Shown in pieces: positions 39,001 to 48,945 of a stretch of DNA of 64,000 nt. Position numbers and translations under genes: made by a program. The stretch is from Onchocerca volvulus. Its lineage: Eukaryota; Nematoda; Chromadorea; Rhabditida; Onchocercidae. The notes under the pieces are model-generated. The model searched no databases. It was not told the origin of the DNA and saw only the letters and a program-made list of their open reading frames with translations. The stretch lies in contig HG738144.1 in NCBI GenBank assembly GCA_000499405.2, forward strand, positions 141,845 through 205,844. The letters are read 5' to 3'. Every line of letters starts with the position of its first letter. The stretch's first letter is position 1.

Positions 39001-40111
39001 TATCACCATCATCTATTTGAATTACATTTTGATTCTTGACTTAATTAAAATTAAATTTTTCGATAATTTACAGAAGAAAAACCTATTATGGTAGTACCAT
39101 CAATATCATCGTTATCATCATTTTCATCACCATTATCATCATCATTATCATCATCATCATCATTATCATCAAATTTACCAGCTATTTGTCCAATAGGATT
39201 GCCATATCAGGATGAAAATGGAAGAATTTTACATTGTTCATTTACTAATTTATGTCCTATTAATTATTTTTGTCATTTTGGAGCTGATATAACAACAACT
39301 GTATGTTGCAAAGTTACAAGTAAGTACCATTAATTATTTTAACTTGCTTTGTTTACTAAATATCGTGAAAATTTATCTCAAAATTAATGCAATAATAAAT
39401 ATTTAAAATTAATTAATTATATCTAAAATAAGAAAGAATAATAATTTAAAATTTATCATAGCAAGACAAATTAATACAAAGTCTATGATTAGCTTATGTT
39501 TCTCTAAATTTTTCAAAAGTTTCACTTCGATAATTACTTTCTCCCATTATCTGATTGATACAGTATGAGAAGAAATGTTTTGAGAATTTTTGTTTAAAAT
39601 ATCAACTTATAGTAATTATTTCTTAAAAGTTTCGCATCAAAAAAAAAATTTCAAACACATTTGATCTAATTTTATTCCGCTTTTCAAAATTGATATGTTG
39701 AAAAAGAAAAATCAGAGCATTTAAAAATTGAATTTTTGTAAACTTTTTTCTTTTTTGCGATATCGTTATCATATTTATCTAACAGAAAATTAATTTTTAT
39801 TAATGAAAACGTGTGAAAAATTAAGTTTTACAAAATGGAAAACGAAAAATTATTTCACAAAAAAAATTATTGCTAAAAATTGAATCAAATTTTTATAGCA
39901 TTTATGTCACCATGTAATATTCCGGTACAAATTGGTCACGGAACCGGACATATAAAACGTATTTATTACAATGCTGCAATCCGGCAATGTATACCGTTTA
40001 TTTATTCCGGAATTGGTGGAAATGAGAATAATTTTTTGACAATTGAAGAATGCATTAGCAAATGTTTAAATGATTTTGGATCAAATTTTATTCAACATTT
40101 TGATAATAATG
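21018..40111 (+). CDS. Giant secreted multi-Kunitz / lustrin-cysteine repeat protein
   Basis: Exons: 21018-21129, 21397-21567, 22058-22225, 23277-23348, 23819-23891, 24094-24206, 24909-25094, 25545-25748, 26033-26155, 26251-26343, 26768-26947, 27281-27396, 27912-28018, 28135-28766, 28923-29090, 29808-29957, 30435-30706, 31587-31779, 32463-32637, 33307-33433, 33694-33877, 34228-34309, 34857-35095, 35782-35931, 36347-36521, 37146-37343, 37609-37718, 37940-38098, 38242-38415, 39074-39319, 39899-40111. Phases close throughout (about 1,788 residues). A signal peptide (TIFIIIVYEFMII) leads into alternating lustrin-type and Kunitz modules, with Ser/Thr/Asn-rich linkers in exons 8-10, 14 and 30. Most between-module introns are phase 1, typical of exon-shuffled extracellular proteins. 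The layout resembles nematode Kunitz/lustrin proteins including the moulting protein MLT-11; orthology is not claimed. Weakest joins are exons 10-11. If the last donor is not used, the frame ends at 40125; otherwise see 40801-41242. Confidence 0.85.
22230..23276. repeat. Intron with repeated acceptor-like units
   Basis: After exon 3 the intron repeats a GTAAGTTATTAATTAC / T-run / ATTTTAGGTAAATT unit about three times (22226-22420), and related AGGTAAATT strings recur near 22591 and 23070. Each is a polypyrimidine tract and AG followed directly by GTAAAT. The true exon 4 at 23277 begins with the same AG/GTAAAC arrangement. Confidence 0.6.
25260..25530. repeat. Tandem duplication of about 127 bp in a Kunitz-gene intron
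   Basis: Two consecutive copies, each containing TTATGAATAATTAATTTTTC and a TTTTTAATATTTTTATTAT tail, start near 25268 and 25395. Non-coding. Confidence 0.75.
29105..29400. repeat. Tandem duplication of about 165 bp in a Kunitz-gene intron
   Basis: Two copies share the string TAGTATCTATTGATTTAA and a following AGATTAATTTAAATTCAATT, starting near 29160 and 29310. Non-coding. Confidence 0.75.
31060..31560. repeat. Higher-order tandem repeat (A-B-A-B-A) in a Kunitz-gene intron
   Basis: About 105-bp monomers of two alternating types. The A type contains CAATCATATTTTGACGATTT (31082, 31293, with a variant at 31504). The B type contains CAATTATATTTTAAAGATTT (about 31191, 31403). All share CAATTTAAATATGAAAATTT. 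The A-B dimer period is about 211 bp. Confidence 0.8.
31815..32025. repeat. Tandem duplication of about 108 bp in a Kunitz-gene intron
   Basis: The string GACAAGATTTAATGCGTTAA and its right flank TCTTTGCATAATTCTTT occur twice in a row (near 31820 and 31926). Confidence 0.8.
36780..37110. repeat. Diverged tandem duplication of about 190 bp in a Kunitz-gene intron
   Basis: Two copies share TTAAG(A/C)TTTTT(A/G)ATTATTTT, a CAATAATTCATTA-like core and TTCTTTCAAATTTA, and end near 36960 and 37110 in an AAATTTGAAATG-type tail. Lies directly upstream of exon 26. Confidence 0.6.
38879..39133 (+). repeat. Duplicated intron-exon junction upstream of Kunitz-gene exon 30
   Basis: A 133-bp unit covering the intron end and first part of exon 30 is present twice. 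The right copy keeps TTTACAG/AAGAAAAACC and is used (39074). In the left copy the same place reads TTTACAAAAAAAAAACC, so the AG is lost and the copied exon start (about 38949-39014) is an orphan lying in the intron. Confidence 0.8.
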
Positions 40112-40800
40112 GTAAGTATACATAAGTTCTCTATGGAATTGATTGATTTTAAAAATTTTAAATGATAAAATATGGCATTAAATAATTGTGTGAAAATCAA
40201 TATTATCATTTTGTACAAGAATCATTTTACATTTCAATCTAGATAATCGATGATAAAAATTGAAGTTAATAAATAATATCACAGAATATCCAAATGATAT
40301 ATTCATAAAATAATCCTTTTTGTAATAGATCAAATATTCAGTTATTTTATTAAATTGATAATTCAGTGATAATTTAATGATAATCAGCCATTTATAAACT
40401 GAATAGAATTGTTAATATAGGATATCTTTTATTTCTGAATTAATTTATAATCTATATTTTGACAAAATGACATAATTAGTATAATTGGTTAATAGAAATA
40501 ATTATTTCGAGCTAAAGTTAAAACGAAAAGTCAAAAATAAAGAAAAAGGTAAGAGAGAGAAAAGAATGAAAAAAGTAAATATGCCTTAGTTTTTCTTTCA
40601 ATTAATATAGAACCATTAATTAATTGATCATCATTAAAATATTGCCAATGATTCTAATTGGATTATTGATCTGCTAGAATTTGATTATCATATCCCTTTT
40701 AACTGTTAATCGTTAAGAAATAAAATTTGTTAGTTCAGTTTTTAAATTTTTTCTGACAAAATTTGCCAGTTTTATTTCCGAGTGCTTTTTTTTTTTTTTT

Positions 40801-41242
40801 CGAGAATGATAAATGTTTAGATTTAATTGGTAATGATGGAATTAATTGCAATCAAACGAATGAAGGAAATTTCAGTGTATGTATTAAGAAATTTTTTTAA
40901 ATAAAAGTTTTGTGAATTATAAATAAAAAATATGAAAATATTAGATGAAATAATCAATTAAATTTTGTTTTTTTTATAACGAAAGAGAAATCTCTTTTTG
41001 ATACTAATTAAATTATAATTAATTAAAACTTTTTAACTATAATAATAAATGACAAGCAATATTTTGTACTTCTTTCTTCTTTTTAGTTTGATATTATTGC
41101 TAATTTACCTGCTAATAATTACCTTTGATTATTTACTTTTCAGAGATGCAATTTTTTGAAACTTGACGATGCTGTAAATGATACTGTAAGCAATAATGTC
41201 ACTTCTTGGGATAATTCAACGTTGATGATAGTTGCGAATTGA
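40801..41242 (+). other. Candidate 3'-terminal exons of the Kunitz/lustrin gene
   Basis: A frame from about 40803 (ENDKCLDLIGNDGINC…) runs to a good donor GTATGT at 40876. It would join in phase 0 to 41144, just after TTACTTTTCAG, and continue RCNFLKLDDAV… to a TGA at 41242. The link back to the exon ending at 40111 does not work as written: the only nearby acceptors give the wrong frame, and a poly-T run of about 16 bases (40785-40800) lies just before, so a homopolymer-length error or an unseen exon is possible. Confidence 0.35.
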
Positions 41243-41456
41243 AAAAGAATCAACAATTAATACTATTAAAAAACCAGAAAAACAAAATGATAAATGAAAA
41301 TCGAAAAAACATTATAAAAAATTATTATAAAAAAAAAATATAACTATCACAATTGTCATTTTATAAAAAGTTTTTGCGAATTTTTAATTAATGTAATTAT
41401 GTTCATATATATTTCAAAAATTAATTGTTATTAATTTCAATAAGAATTATATGATA

Positions 41457-42175
41457 CTAGCTGGATCCGACCACGCTCTGCGTGTACCCATCCAACTAAT
41501 CTACATAAATAAAAATGTCAACGTTCGTTGTCAATGTTTATTTGTTCCAAATCTTAAACTTCCGAAAATTCTTAAATACGTGCCTTATTTATATTAATTC
41601 AAAATCTTAGATATCAGAAAGTTCTTACCTACTGCTTTGAAACTTTGGCACAACGTTGCATTCGAAGACGTCATCTTGTTATACACGCGTTGCTTTAAAT
41701 CACTTTGATTAAGTGGAAAAAAAGAAAAGGAAAAGCATTTTTTTCTAGTGTTGGGGAAAAAAAAACTGATACTTTGTAATTTGATTTGTAGTTTGGTTGG
41801 ATTTGAGATTGTTTCTTGCTGTTATAATTCGAATAGATAAGCAATAGGTTTGAGAAGTGGGAATTTTTGTATCTTATGTGACAGAGATGAGTTCCGTTGA
41901 GAAAGGTTTTATTGATTGATGAAGAGTGTTTCTTCGTAACAAACAATTATCAGAGAACCTCCAGTCAAATTGATCAATGAGTTATTCTTTCCTTTAGTCG
42001 CTGATAGCGACGAATACTATTCAAGTGAACTGTCGGATTGTTGCTACTGTTGCGTCGCTTTGAACTGTCGAATTGGAACCCTTGGAACTTTGAATTGTTG
42101 CTGTTGCTGCGTCGATCGTTGCATTTATCTGTGAATGAGAGCGTTTTGGTGGTAAATATGTTTTTGTCGTCATTT
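41457..42175 (-). mobile_element. Helitron fragment with intact 3' terminus
   Basis: On the minus strand the element ends in CTAG (41457-41460) next to T (41456). Eleven bases inside lies a hairpin, CACGC-TCT-GCGTG (41472-41484), the classic Helitron 3' structure. The interior shares ATCTTAGATATC.GAAAGTT and a TTATTCTTTCCTT…TGTTGCGTCG leader with the copy at 17.6-18.7 kb. No Rep/helicase coding sequence remains in this orientation. Confidence 0.65.
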
Positions 42176-42179
42176 TTGT

Positions 42180-42566
42180 AACTATGTACGATGCCACTTC
42201 ATCTTTAGTATTTCTTGATCAACGTCAAACACAATTCCATGTTCAGCAGTCATGCGATTACATTCGTTGGCTTTCTGGTACGAACCAGCTGATGGTTATA
42301 GTTTGAGCAAGCATGTTCTCATCGGGATTATGAATGATTTATGTCTTTATTGCACGGCTTTTAAATGAGAAATGAAAGGAATGTATTTCGCAATCGGAAA
42401 AAAAAAAACAATTAAATTGCCTCAACTTGAAGAATCACCAGAACCATTAAAAATTTTGCTTGTCGAATACACCGCCGAATCAAAGAGTCTCCTACCTAAA
42501 ATCAAGAAATACAACTCGTACTTCCAAATGAATTACTTCGGTGCAGAAATCGTAACATTTTGACAA
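42180..42566 (+). pseudogene. Helitron Rep/helicase N-terminal fragment with in-frame stop
   Basis: Plus-strand frame through 42282-42563 reads EPADGYSLSKHVLIGIMNDL, LYCTAFK, a TGA where Trp is expected, then MKGMYFAIGKKKTIKLPQLE and later PKIKKYNSYFQMNYFGAEIV. This order (YC.A.KW…GMCCA.GKV.LP…F…IR.YNS.F.M.S.GA) is the conserved block just before the Helitron_like_N domain. The expected cysteine pair reads YF here. The frame stops at 42566 with nothing of Rep or helicase after it. Confidence 0.7.
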
Positions 42567-43515
42567 AAAATATGATATATGGATCTTGCGATACGCTGAA
42601 AATATTACCATTGTTTACAATTACGTAAATATTTTTGTTGCTCGAGTAAATGCTAGTTGAAAATAGCTGAAAAACAACATTACACATATGTAAATATTAA
42701 CTTTCCTCTAGTGAATTTTATGTAAAGATGTTGCAAATTGAAATAAATTTCAAAAAAAACCTATTTTTGGAATTACTGATACCGGTGTTGGATAGAAAGA
42801 GGTATAAAAGAATAAATTCAGCATTATATTCTTAATGAATTTTTATTATGCATAAAACTGAAACAAATATGTTTCTATTTATTTATTGAATTTCTTCCGA
42901 ATAAATTTGAATTAAAAATTTGCATTACATTTACTCAATTGCTTTGAAATATAATTTAATTTCAAATATAGATTGCAATCACTTTAAATTGTCACATTGT
43001 TGATCATACGGTTGATCATATTGTTGATCACATTGTTGATCATTGTTGATCATATAGTTCAATCAAAAAATTCTGATGTATGTTTATATGTTCTATTTTT
43101 AATTTTTTATCGATCATTTTTATAATTTTTTATCAAGTAAAAATTTAACGAAATGAATTTTTTTTCGTAGAATTCCTTCAATTTAACAAAAAATTTCATT
43201 ACCATAGAGTATTTCTTTCAAATAAACGAATCGAATAATATGTATAATATATTAATATAAAAAATTTAGTTAATCAGTAATGAATTATAAAAGTATAATA
43301 ACAAATTACATTAATAAATTAACAAATCCTGGAAATCGATAATTATTTGTGAATAATGATCAATAAATAATATGATCAAGTTAATATAATATTAATTAAT
43401 TATGAATAAGGATAATTTTAAAAGAAAAAAGGTTTCATGCTAGTAACAATATTTCGAATTTTAATTTTTAATTAATAAAAAAATTAATTACTGAAGATAT
43501 CATCTAGAATCTGTG
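42567..43515. other. Intergenic, upstream of the NYN nuclease gene
   Basis: AT-rich. Contains a short tandem array of TTGATCA-bearing units (42994-43055). No exon recognised, though the NYN frame is open for eight codons upstream of 43516, so a further 5' exon cannot be excluded. Confidence 0.5.
42994..43055. repeat. Five close copies of a TTGATCA unit
   Basis: CATTGTTGATCA-type units repeat five times at 9-15 base spacing; each holds the palindrome TGATCA. Located about 460-520 bp upstream of the NYN nuclease start. Confidence 0.8.
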
Positions 43516-43667
43516 ATGTATCCATTTGATCGAATACATGAACGAATCTATGCAAAACCAACAGAATCTGCTATACCACGTCTTCTTGTTATCGATGGTT
43601 GTAATATTGCGCGTAGTTCATGCGGAATGGATCGTGAGTAAGTTTAATAATGAAAACAAAATATTAA

Positions 43668-43750
<83 letters not shown>

Positions 43751-46700
43751 TAATAATAATAATAATATTAATAATAATAATAATAATATTAATATTAATA
43801 ATAATAATAAATGATAATTTAGTGAAAACAATTTCATTTTTGATAAATTTTGCTAATTCAAAATTTTGTCATATTAATTTTTATTTATAATTTATAATTA
43901 AAAACTTTTTTAATGTTTACATTGAAATTATATATTTGAATTTAAAAAAATTTTTTTTTCCTCTTTTAATATAATTTACTCCACTAATTAATAAATTTTC
44001 GGAAATGTTAATTGCGCTGGTTTAATGGCAATTATACGATTTTTATTAATTCGAGATTTGGATGTTGTCGTATTTTTACCCGTAATTTACAATAACAATT
44101 ACAATTTTAATACAACCAATGCACAAATTTTACCAGTTTGTAATATTTAATAATTACAAAAAATTTCAATAGTTAAGTATTTAAATAAATGATATATTTT
44201 CATCTATTTGTGTTTGAAGAATGGAAAAAAAAAGTATTATAAGGCGTTGAATATTAATTAATTAGCCTTACTGGTTAATTAAACTGGCTAAATAATTAAT
44301 ACTTTTTTTTAATTCGATTTTTGTAAATTATGCTGCTAAATTTAGTATTTCATAATTTCTAAATATTTCAAAATTTAAATTTTTTCATAACTTTCTTTTT
44401 TTTTTTTTTGTTAATTTAGCAGCATAATTAGATACAAAATTTCATACTTAAAAGTATATTTCAGGTATGAAAATTATAAATGCTATAAATTTAGTCTTAC
44501 TAATAAATTATTTGCTTCCTTTTTTTGGAATAAATGAAGAAAAAAAAGGAAAAATAGAAAAATTGAATAAAATACTATTTAAAAAAAAATTTGTCCCAAA
44601 ATTATTTTAAACAACTGAAAAAGAATTTGAAAAAAAATATTTAAGAATTTAAATTAATTATAAAAGAAAAAACTGGAAAATTAAATGAAATTAAGAAAAA
44701 AAAAATGATTTATTAGAAATTGCAAAGTTTGGATGTGTTAACATTTACGCCGGCACGTACCGGACGTGTCGGACGACCGGCATTTATCAGTTACGACGAT
44801 TTATACGTGTTAGAATTTGCGAAACGTCACGGTGGTAGCGTAATATCGGGTGATCGATTTGAAGATATAATCAATGAACATTCGTACAAGTTTTTTTTTT
44901 AAATTTCAATTTAAATTTTATTATTTTTTATTTGAATATTTCTTATTAATTATTTCAAGTTATATTACATTCTAAAATGAATAAGATGAAATTAATTAAT
45001 AATATTAGATATTTTTACGAAAATCTAATTCAGAAATATTTTTTTTTGCAATAAAATAAATTTATGTCATTTTTAACGAAAAAAAAAAAAGTTTTGAAAA
45101 AAATTTTTTTTTTTACAAAAAGAAAAAGTAAACAAAATGTAAAGTTATTTATTTCAAAATTTAAAAATTTTTTAAATTATTTTTCATGATTATTTATGAT
45201 GAGCTAAATAAAAAAAAAAAAAATATTTTCATTAAAGATTTAGGATAGAAGAAAAAAAAATAAATCTATTTTAAGGAATAAGTGTGAAATTCAATTTTGT
45301 TATTATTTTTTTTTTTTTTTTTTTTAGAAATTTCCATCGAATAATTAAGGAACGTCGACTTGACGTCATTTTTCGTCCGTTAAGTAGCGATTTCGTTTAT
45401 TACGGACGTGATCGTTTCTTTCGTTTTCTACCCGAACTTTGTGTTATACGTATGTTTAGCGTAATCAATTCTGAAATCTTATTTATCTAATATAATTTGC
45501 GAAAAAAAAAAAATCTTTGGAATAATATTTCAGAAAATATTATAATTTTAATTTCGAAATTGGTCAATTTTAATTTAATCTCAAAAAAAAAAAAAAAAAA
45601 CGATATATTAGTAAAATAATTAATACAAGAAGTTCCTATTATGCTTTTTTCTTGCAACTTTTCGAAATGATCTAATTGATAAAAAATTAAAATAAGTAAT
45701 TGAATTAATTTATTAATTATCAAGTATTTCAATATTTCGTAATATTCTAATTTTCTAAAACGTTTTCTTCAAATTATCATAAAAATGAATAAAAATAGTT
45801 TTTGTATTGTTATCATTAATATTATTATTATTTTTGAGTAAATATTTAAATTGAAATTTTGTTTTCTTTTTTTTTTTTTTTTAATATTCAGATGATAATA
45901 ATGACCCTTGGTCAACTGATGAATGTATACAACAACGCTTATATTGCTTTCCAAATGATGAAAACTATAACAAGGTTTCTAATAAAATATTTATCATAAA
46001 TATGTGCGTAATTATATTAATTTTAAGATTGTAATTAATTAAGAAATTTAAGAAATTAAGAAAATGTAAGAAATTTAAAAAAAAATTATAATTGAAAAAT
46101 ATCACGAGAAATTATGAAACAAATTAAAACTTTTCGAATTAATCCAATCTTCGAAATCATTCAATCAATAACTTCAATCATTCCTAATTGCTATTTTCTG
46201 ATTAGATCAATTGAATTAATTTCCTTATCATTATTTAACTACAGAGTTTAAGTATTTGTGGGTAATTTAAATCATCCTTTCATTCTTATTTAATAAATTA
46301 TTTTAACATAATATACGGGCTAAGCCTAAACCTAAGCCTAAGCCTAATAATGACCCAAATTATTCATCGCTATCAATTTCTATATTTCAGGTTGTTAGTC
46401 GTCGAGAACTTTGGACAACCGAACGTCGGGATGAAATTATTTGCACAATTGATGCATTATTTGATGAAATTGCGACAAAAAATTGTTTAATACCAAAAAT
46501 TATACCAATTCAAACATCGAATACAAAAGTAAACTATGCAATTGAAATATTTTTGAGAAAGAAAAATTTCATTTATTTTCGAAAAAAAAAAATTGATTTA
46601 ATAAATTGAATAAAACATACCTATAACTCAAAGTAAAACTGTTTTTTGAATATCTATTTTTCCAAAAATTTAAACAATTTGGAAAAGAAAATGAATAATT

Positions 46701-48019
46701 CAAATTTGAATAAATCGTATGAATTTGTAAAATAATTTTTTTCTTTTCTCATATTTTATCTTAAATTATTAAATACTATATGTATTATTTATATTGTATA
46801 ACATATATAAATAAAATGAACGAAAGAATAAAGCAATCAGTAATTATTTTATAAAAAATGGAACAACTTTGGAGTCAAATTTTAGAATTTTTGAAATTAT
46901 AAAAATTCTCCAACTTATCATTTGATTGATTATGCGAAATAAAAAATTTCGCATATTTATTTTGATGGATATTTTAAGGAAACAACAAATGAAAATATTG
47001 ATATGAAATGTACATCTAATTGTAAAGAATTAAATTTCACACATCCTGAAGAATTGACAAAACGATGGTTATCACCAGCAGTCCCTTGTAAGTTATCATT
47101 TTATCAATTTCTTCCACTTTCTCTTTTCATTTTTTTTTTTTTTTTGTATTTAATTACATGATTTTGGTAATAAATCATTTTAAAAGAATAATTTCCAGTA
47201 ATTTTAAAAGATCAATGATCATTTCTTTTCTATTTTTCATTTCATATCTTATCTAACTTGATATAAATAATAATGATTATCATTTTTTCTTTTCTCGATC
47301 ATTTATCACTGCACTATTATTTCAAAAAATATTTCAATGCAATCACCAAGGAATATTCCCTCAATTGATAATTTGTAATGAAATGAAATTTTAATAAATA
47401 ATTAATCATTTACTCAAATAATTTCAATATGCAATATTTTATCAATAGAAATGAAATAACTCTTTCGCTAAATTGCAGCTTTTGAAGCTGCAACACGAGA
47501 AAAAACAAAAAAACAACGAAAATCACAATCGGTTGGAATTTTCGCAATTATAAATAAGATATAATTATTATTAAGCGATTTATAAGCGAATAATCGCAAT
47601 CGGAAATCGTAAACGGACGTGTCATAATACTTATTGAATGCAATTAATATATTTATTTGCGCTTGAATTTAACAACTGTTCAAATGATTATTTTTCAGCT
47701 TTCATGATTATTTGCGTTTTTTTTTTCAAACATCAATCTCAGATATATTATATTAATATTCATATTCAAAAATTATAATTACAATTATAATCTTCAAAAA
47801 TAATCATAGGTATCACGAAATGCTATGACATTATCATCAATATCAACAAAATTAACAGTAACACAATCAGAAGCTATTGCTTATGATACGAGATGTATCA
47901 ATATTATCAATCGTTTGGATCAAATCTTCGATCGTTCGTTGATTGTTAAAATATTGCGAGAAAACAAAACACGCGATCTTCATACAATTGCTAACCTTTG
48001 CGCTCAGCAAACTCTTTGA
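43516..48019 (+). CDS. NYN / Zc3h12a-like ribonuclease (Regnase/RDE-8 type)
   Basis: Exons 43516-43637, 44003-44135, 44717-44889, 45328-45449, 45892-45974, 46391-46528, 46979-47087, 47479-47531 and 47810-48019 give 380 residues, with every phase closing. The NYN/PIN-like fold shows LLVIDGCNIA (first catalytic Asp), NCAGLMAIIRFL…LDVVVFLP, ISYDDLYVLEFA (Asp pair) and VISGDRFED (last acids). The order and spacing match human ZC3H12A. No CCCH zinc finger follows the nuclease domain. The C-terminus (INRLDQIFDRSLIVKILREN) resembles the small helical C-terminal domain of Regnase proteins. It should cleave mRNA or small-RNA-target transcripts in the cytoplasm. In C. elegans this family includes REGE-1, RDE-8 and NYN proteins; I cannot say which is the orthologue. 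The exon at 44003 is preceded by TTTTCGG instead of TTTTCAG. Confidence 0.86.
43663..43812. repeat. (AAT)n microsatellite
   Basis: About 150 bp of nearly pure AAT, with a few ATT/ACA interruptions at the right end, in the first intron of the NYN nuclease gene. Confidence 0.95.
46318..46347. repeat. Interstitial telomere-type repeat (GCCTAA/TTAGGC)
   Basis: Five consecutive hexamers, three of them exact GCCTAA and two with one change (GGCTAA, ACCTAA). The complement, TTAGGC, is the nematode telomere repeat. It lies in an intron of the NYN gene, 44 bp before an exon. Confidence 0.85.
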
Positions 48020-48945
48020 TTAAATTTTCCTATTTTCTTTCTTAATTTAAAAAAAAAAAAAAGTTTAAAATAAATACTTTCGCCAAAATCACTGAAAAAT
48101 AACAAATTTTCCTTTTCAAACAAAATATACTTGTATTAAAGTTGTAAAATAATAGAATCTTCAGACGGAAAATGCTTACTGAAAGATGGAAACAAATGGT
48201 CTCATATTCTTATTCTTTTCCAATTCTTCATTCTTCTTAAATCTTCAAATTTAACAAATTATAATTTGAGACAGCTCTAACTTCATTCGATGTTTTCATT
48301 CCACAAAGTGTAAACCCAAATACTTCAAATTATTTCGAGATTCAAGTATTATAACTGCGGAAGAGATATTTATTAAATAGATTTTGAAAGAATCTAAGTT
48401 CTTTCTTTTAATGAAAAATAACAAAATGGACTAAATTAGCCAAAAAAATAAGGAAGAAAGGGTAAAATGGGGAAAGAAGAGGACAAAAAGACAAATGACA
48501 GCATTTTTCGGATAAATAGTTTCCTTGGGCTTGTATCGGCTACTTTTTTTTTTTTTTTCTTATCTTTCTTGGCTGAATATTCGTAGTTTTCCTTTAACTG
48601 TTTTTAGCTTTTTTTCTTTTTTTAAGGAAGATCACTACTGGGAGTGGTTTTATAGGTTTATAATATTTATTTTTTCTCATTGACTGTTTTTTGATGAATT
48701 GGGGTAACTTTGACTTTATATATTAGTATTATTTTTCTTCAATGGACATTTTTTTTATGTTTATTATCTTATACTTAAAATCGAAGCTCTCACTGCTTCG
48801 ATTATACAGAAAACAAAGTATTACAAAGATTTAGAAAAATAAAGACCAACGAATCAATTATTGCGAAAAATTTCTACAATGAAGGATAAATTTATAAACG
48901 TAAAACTGCTTTTACATGAATGATTTTCATTTCTAAAATAGTGCA
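48020..48945. other. Convergent intergenic region
   Basis: 3' flanks of the NYN nuclease (+) and CLASRP (-) genes. Contains a T-run near 48543-48559. No gene recognised. Confidence 0.6.

Larger units (their letters stand above)
21412..39319 (+). repeat. Eleven lustrin-type cysteine modules
   Basis: Modules lie in exons 21397-21567, 26768-26947, 27960-28230 (split by an intron), 29808-29957, 31620-31779, 33307-33705 (split), 34228-34920 (split), 35782-35931, 37146-37285, 37940-38098 and 39170-39319. Pattern: PC..G.P……C……..CP..Y.CHIG……VCCP. The CHIG/CCP core is strongly kept (CHIGATQDSWYCCP, CHIGDRRQTSVCCP, CHIGDTEETTVCCP), with variants such as CRILDDLTKTVCCP and a last module ending VCCK. 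This is the cysteine-rich repeat found alone or with Kunitz domains in nematode secreted proteins. Function is inferred to be structural or binding. Confidence 0.82.
22073..40071 (+). repeat. Thirteen Kunitz-type modules, all with four cysteines
   Basis: Modules by exon: K1 22058-22225; K2 23819-24206; K3 24909-25094; K4 27281-27960; K5 28923-29090; K6 30590-31625; K7 32463-32637; K8 33720-33877; K9 34935-35095; K10 36347-36521; K11 37290-37718; K12 38242-38415; K13 39899-40075. Each follows C…G.G…R(W/F/Y)(Y/F)(Y/F)(D/N)…C..F.Y.G..GN.NNF……C…C. Canonical Kunitz domains carry six cysteines. Here the second (reactive loop, beside P1) and the fourth (Y-x-G-C-G-G) are replaced in all 13: the loop reads, for example, PGTGPYK or EGNGNAI, and the fourth site is Y, T, F, K, D, Q, L or I. 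Only the C1-C6 and C3-C5 pairs remain. Confidence 0.88.

Noticed and set aside
43663..43812. Possible CRISPR-like or satellite array
   Set aside because: It is a simple AAT microsatellite without spacers.
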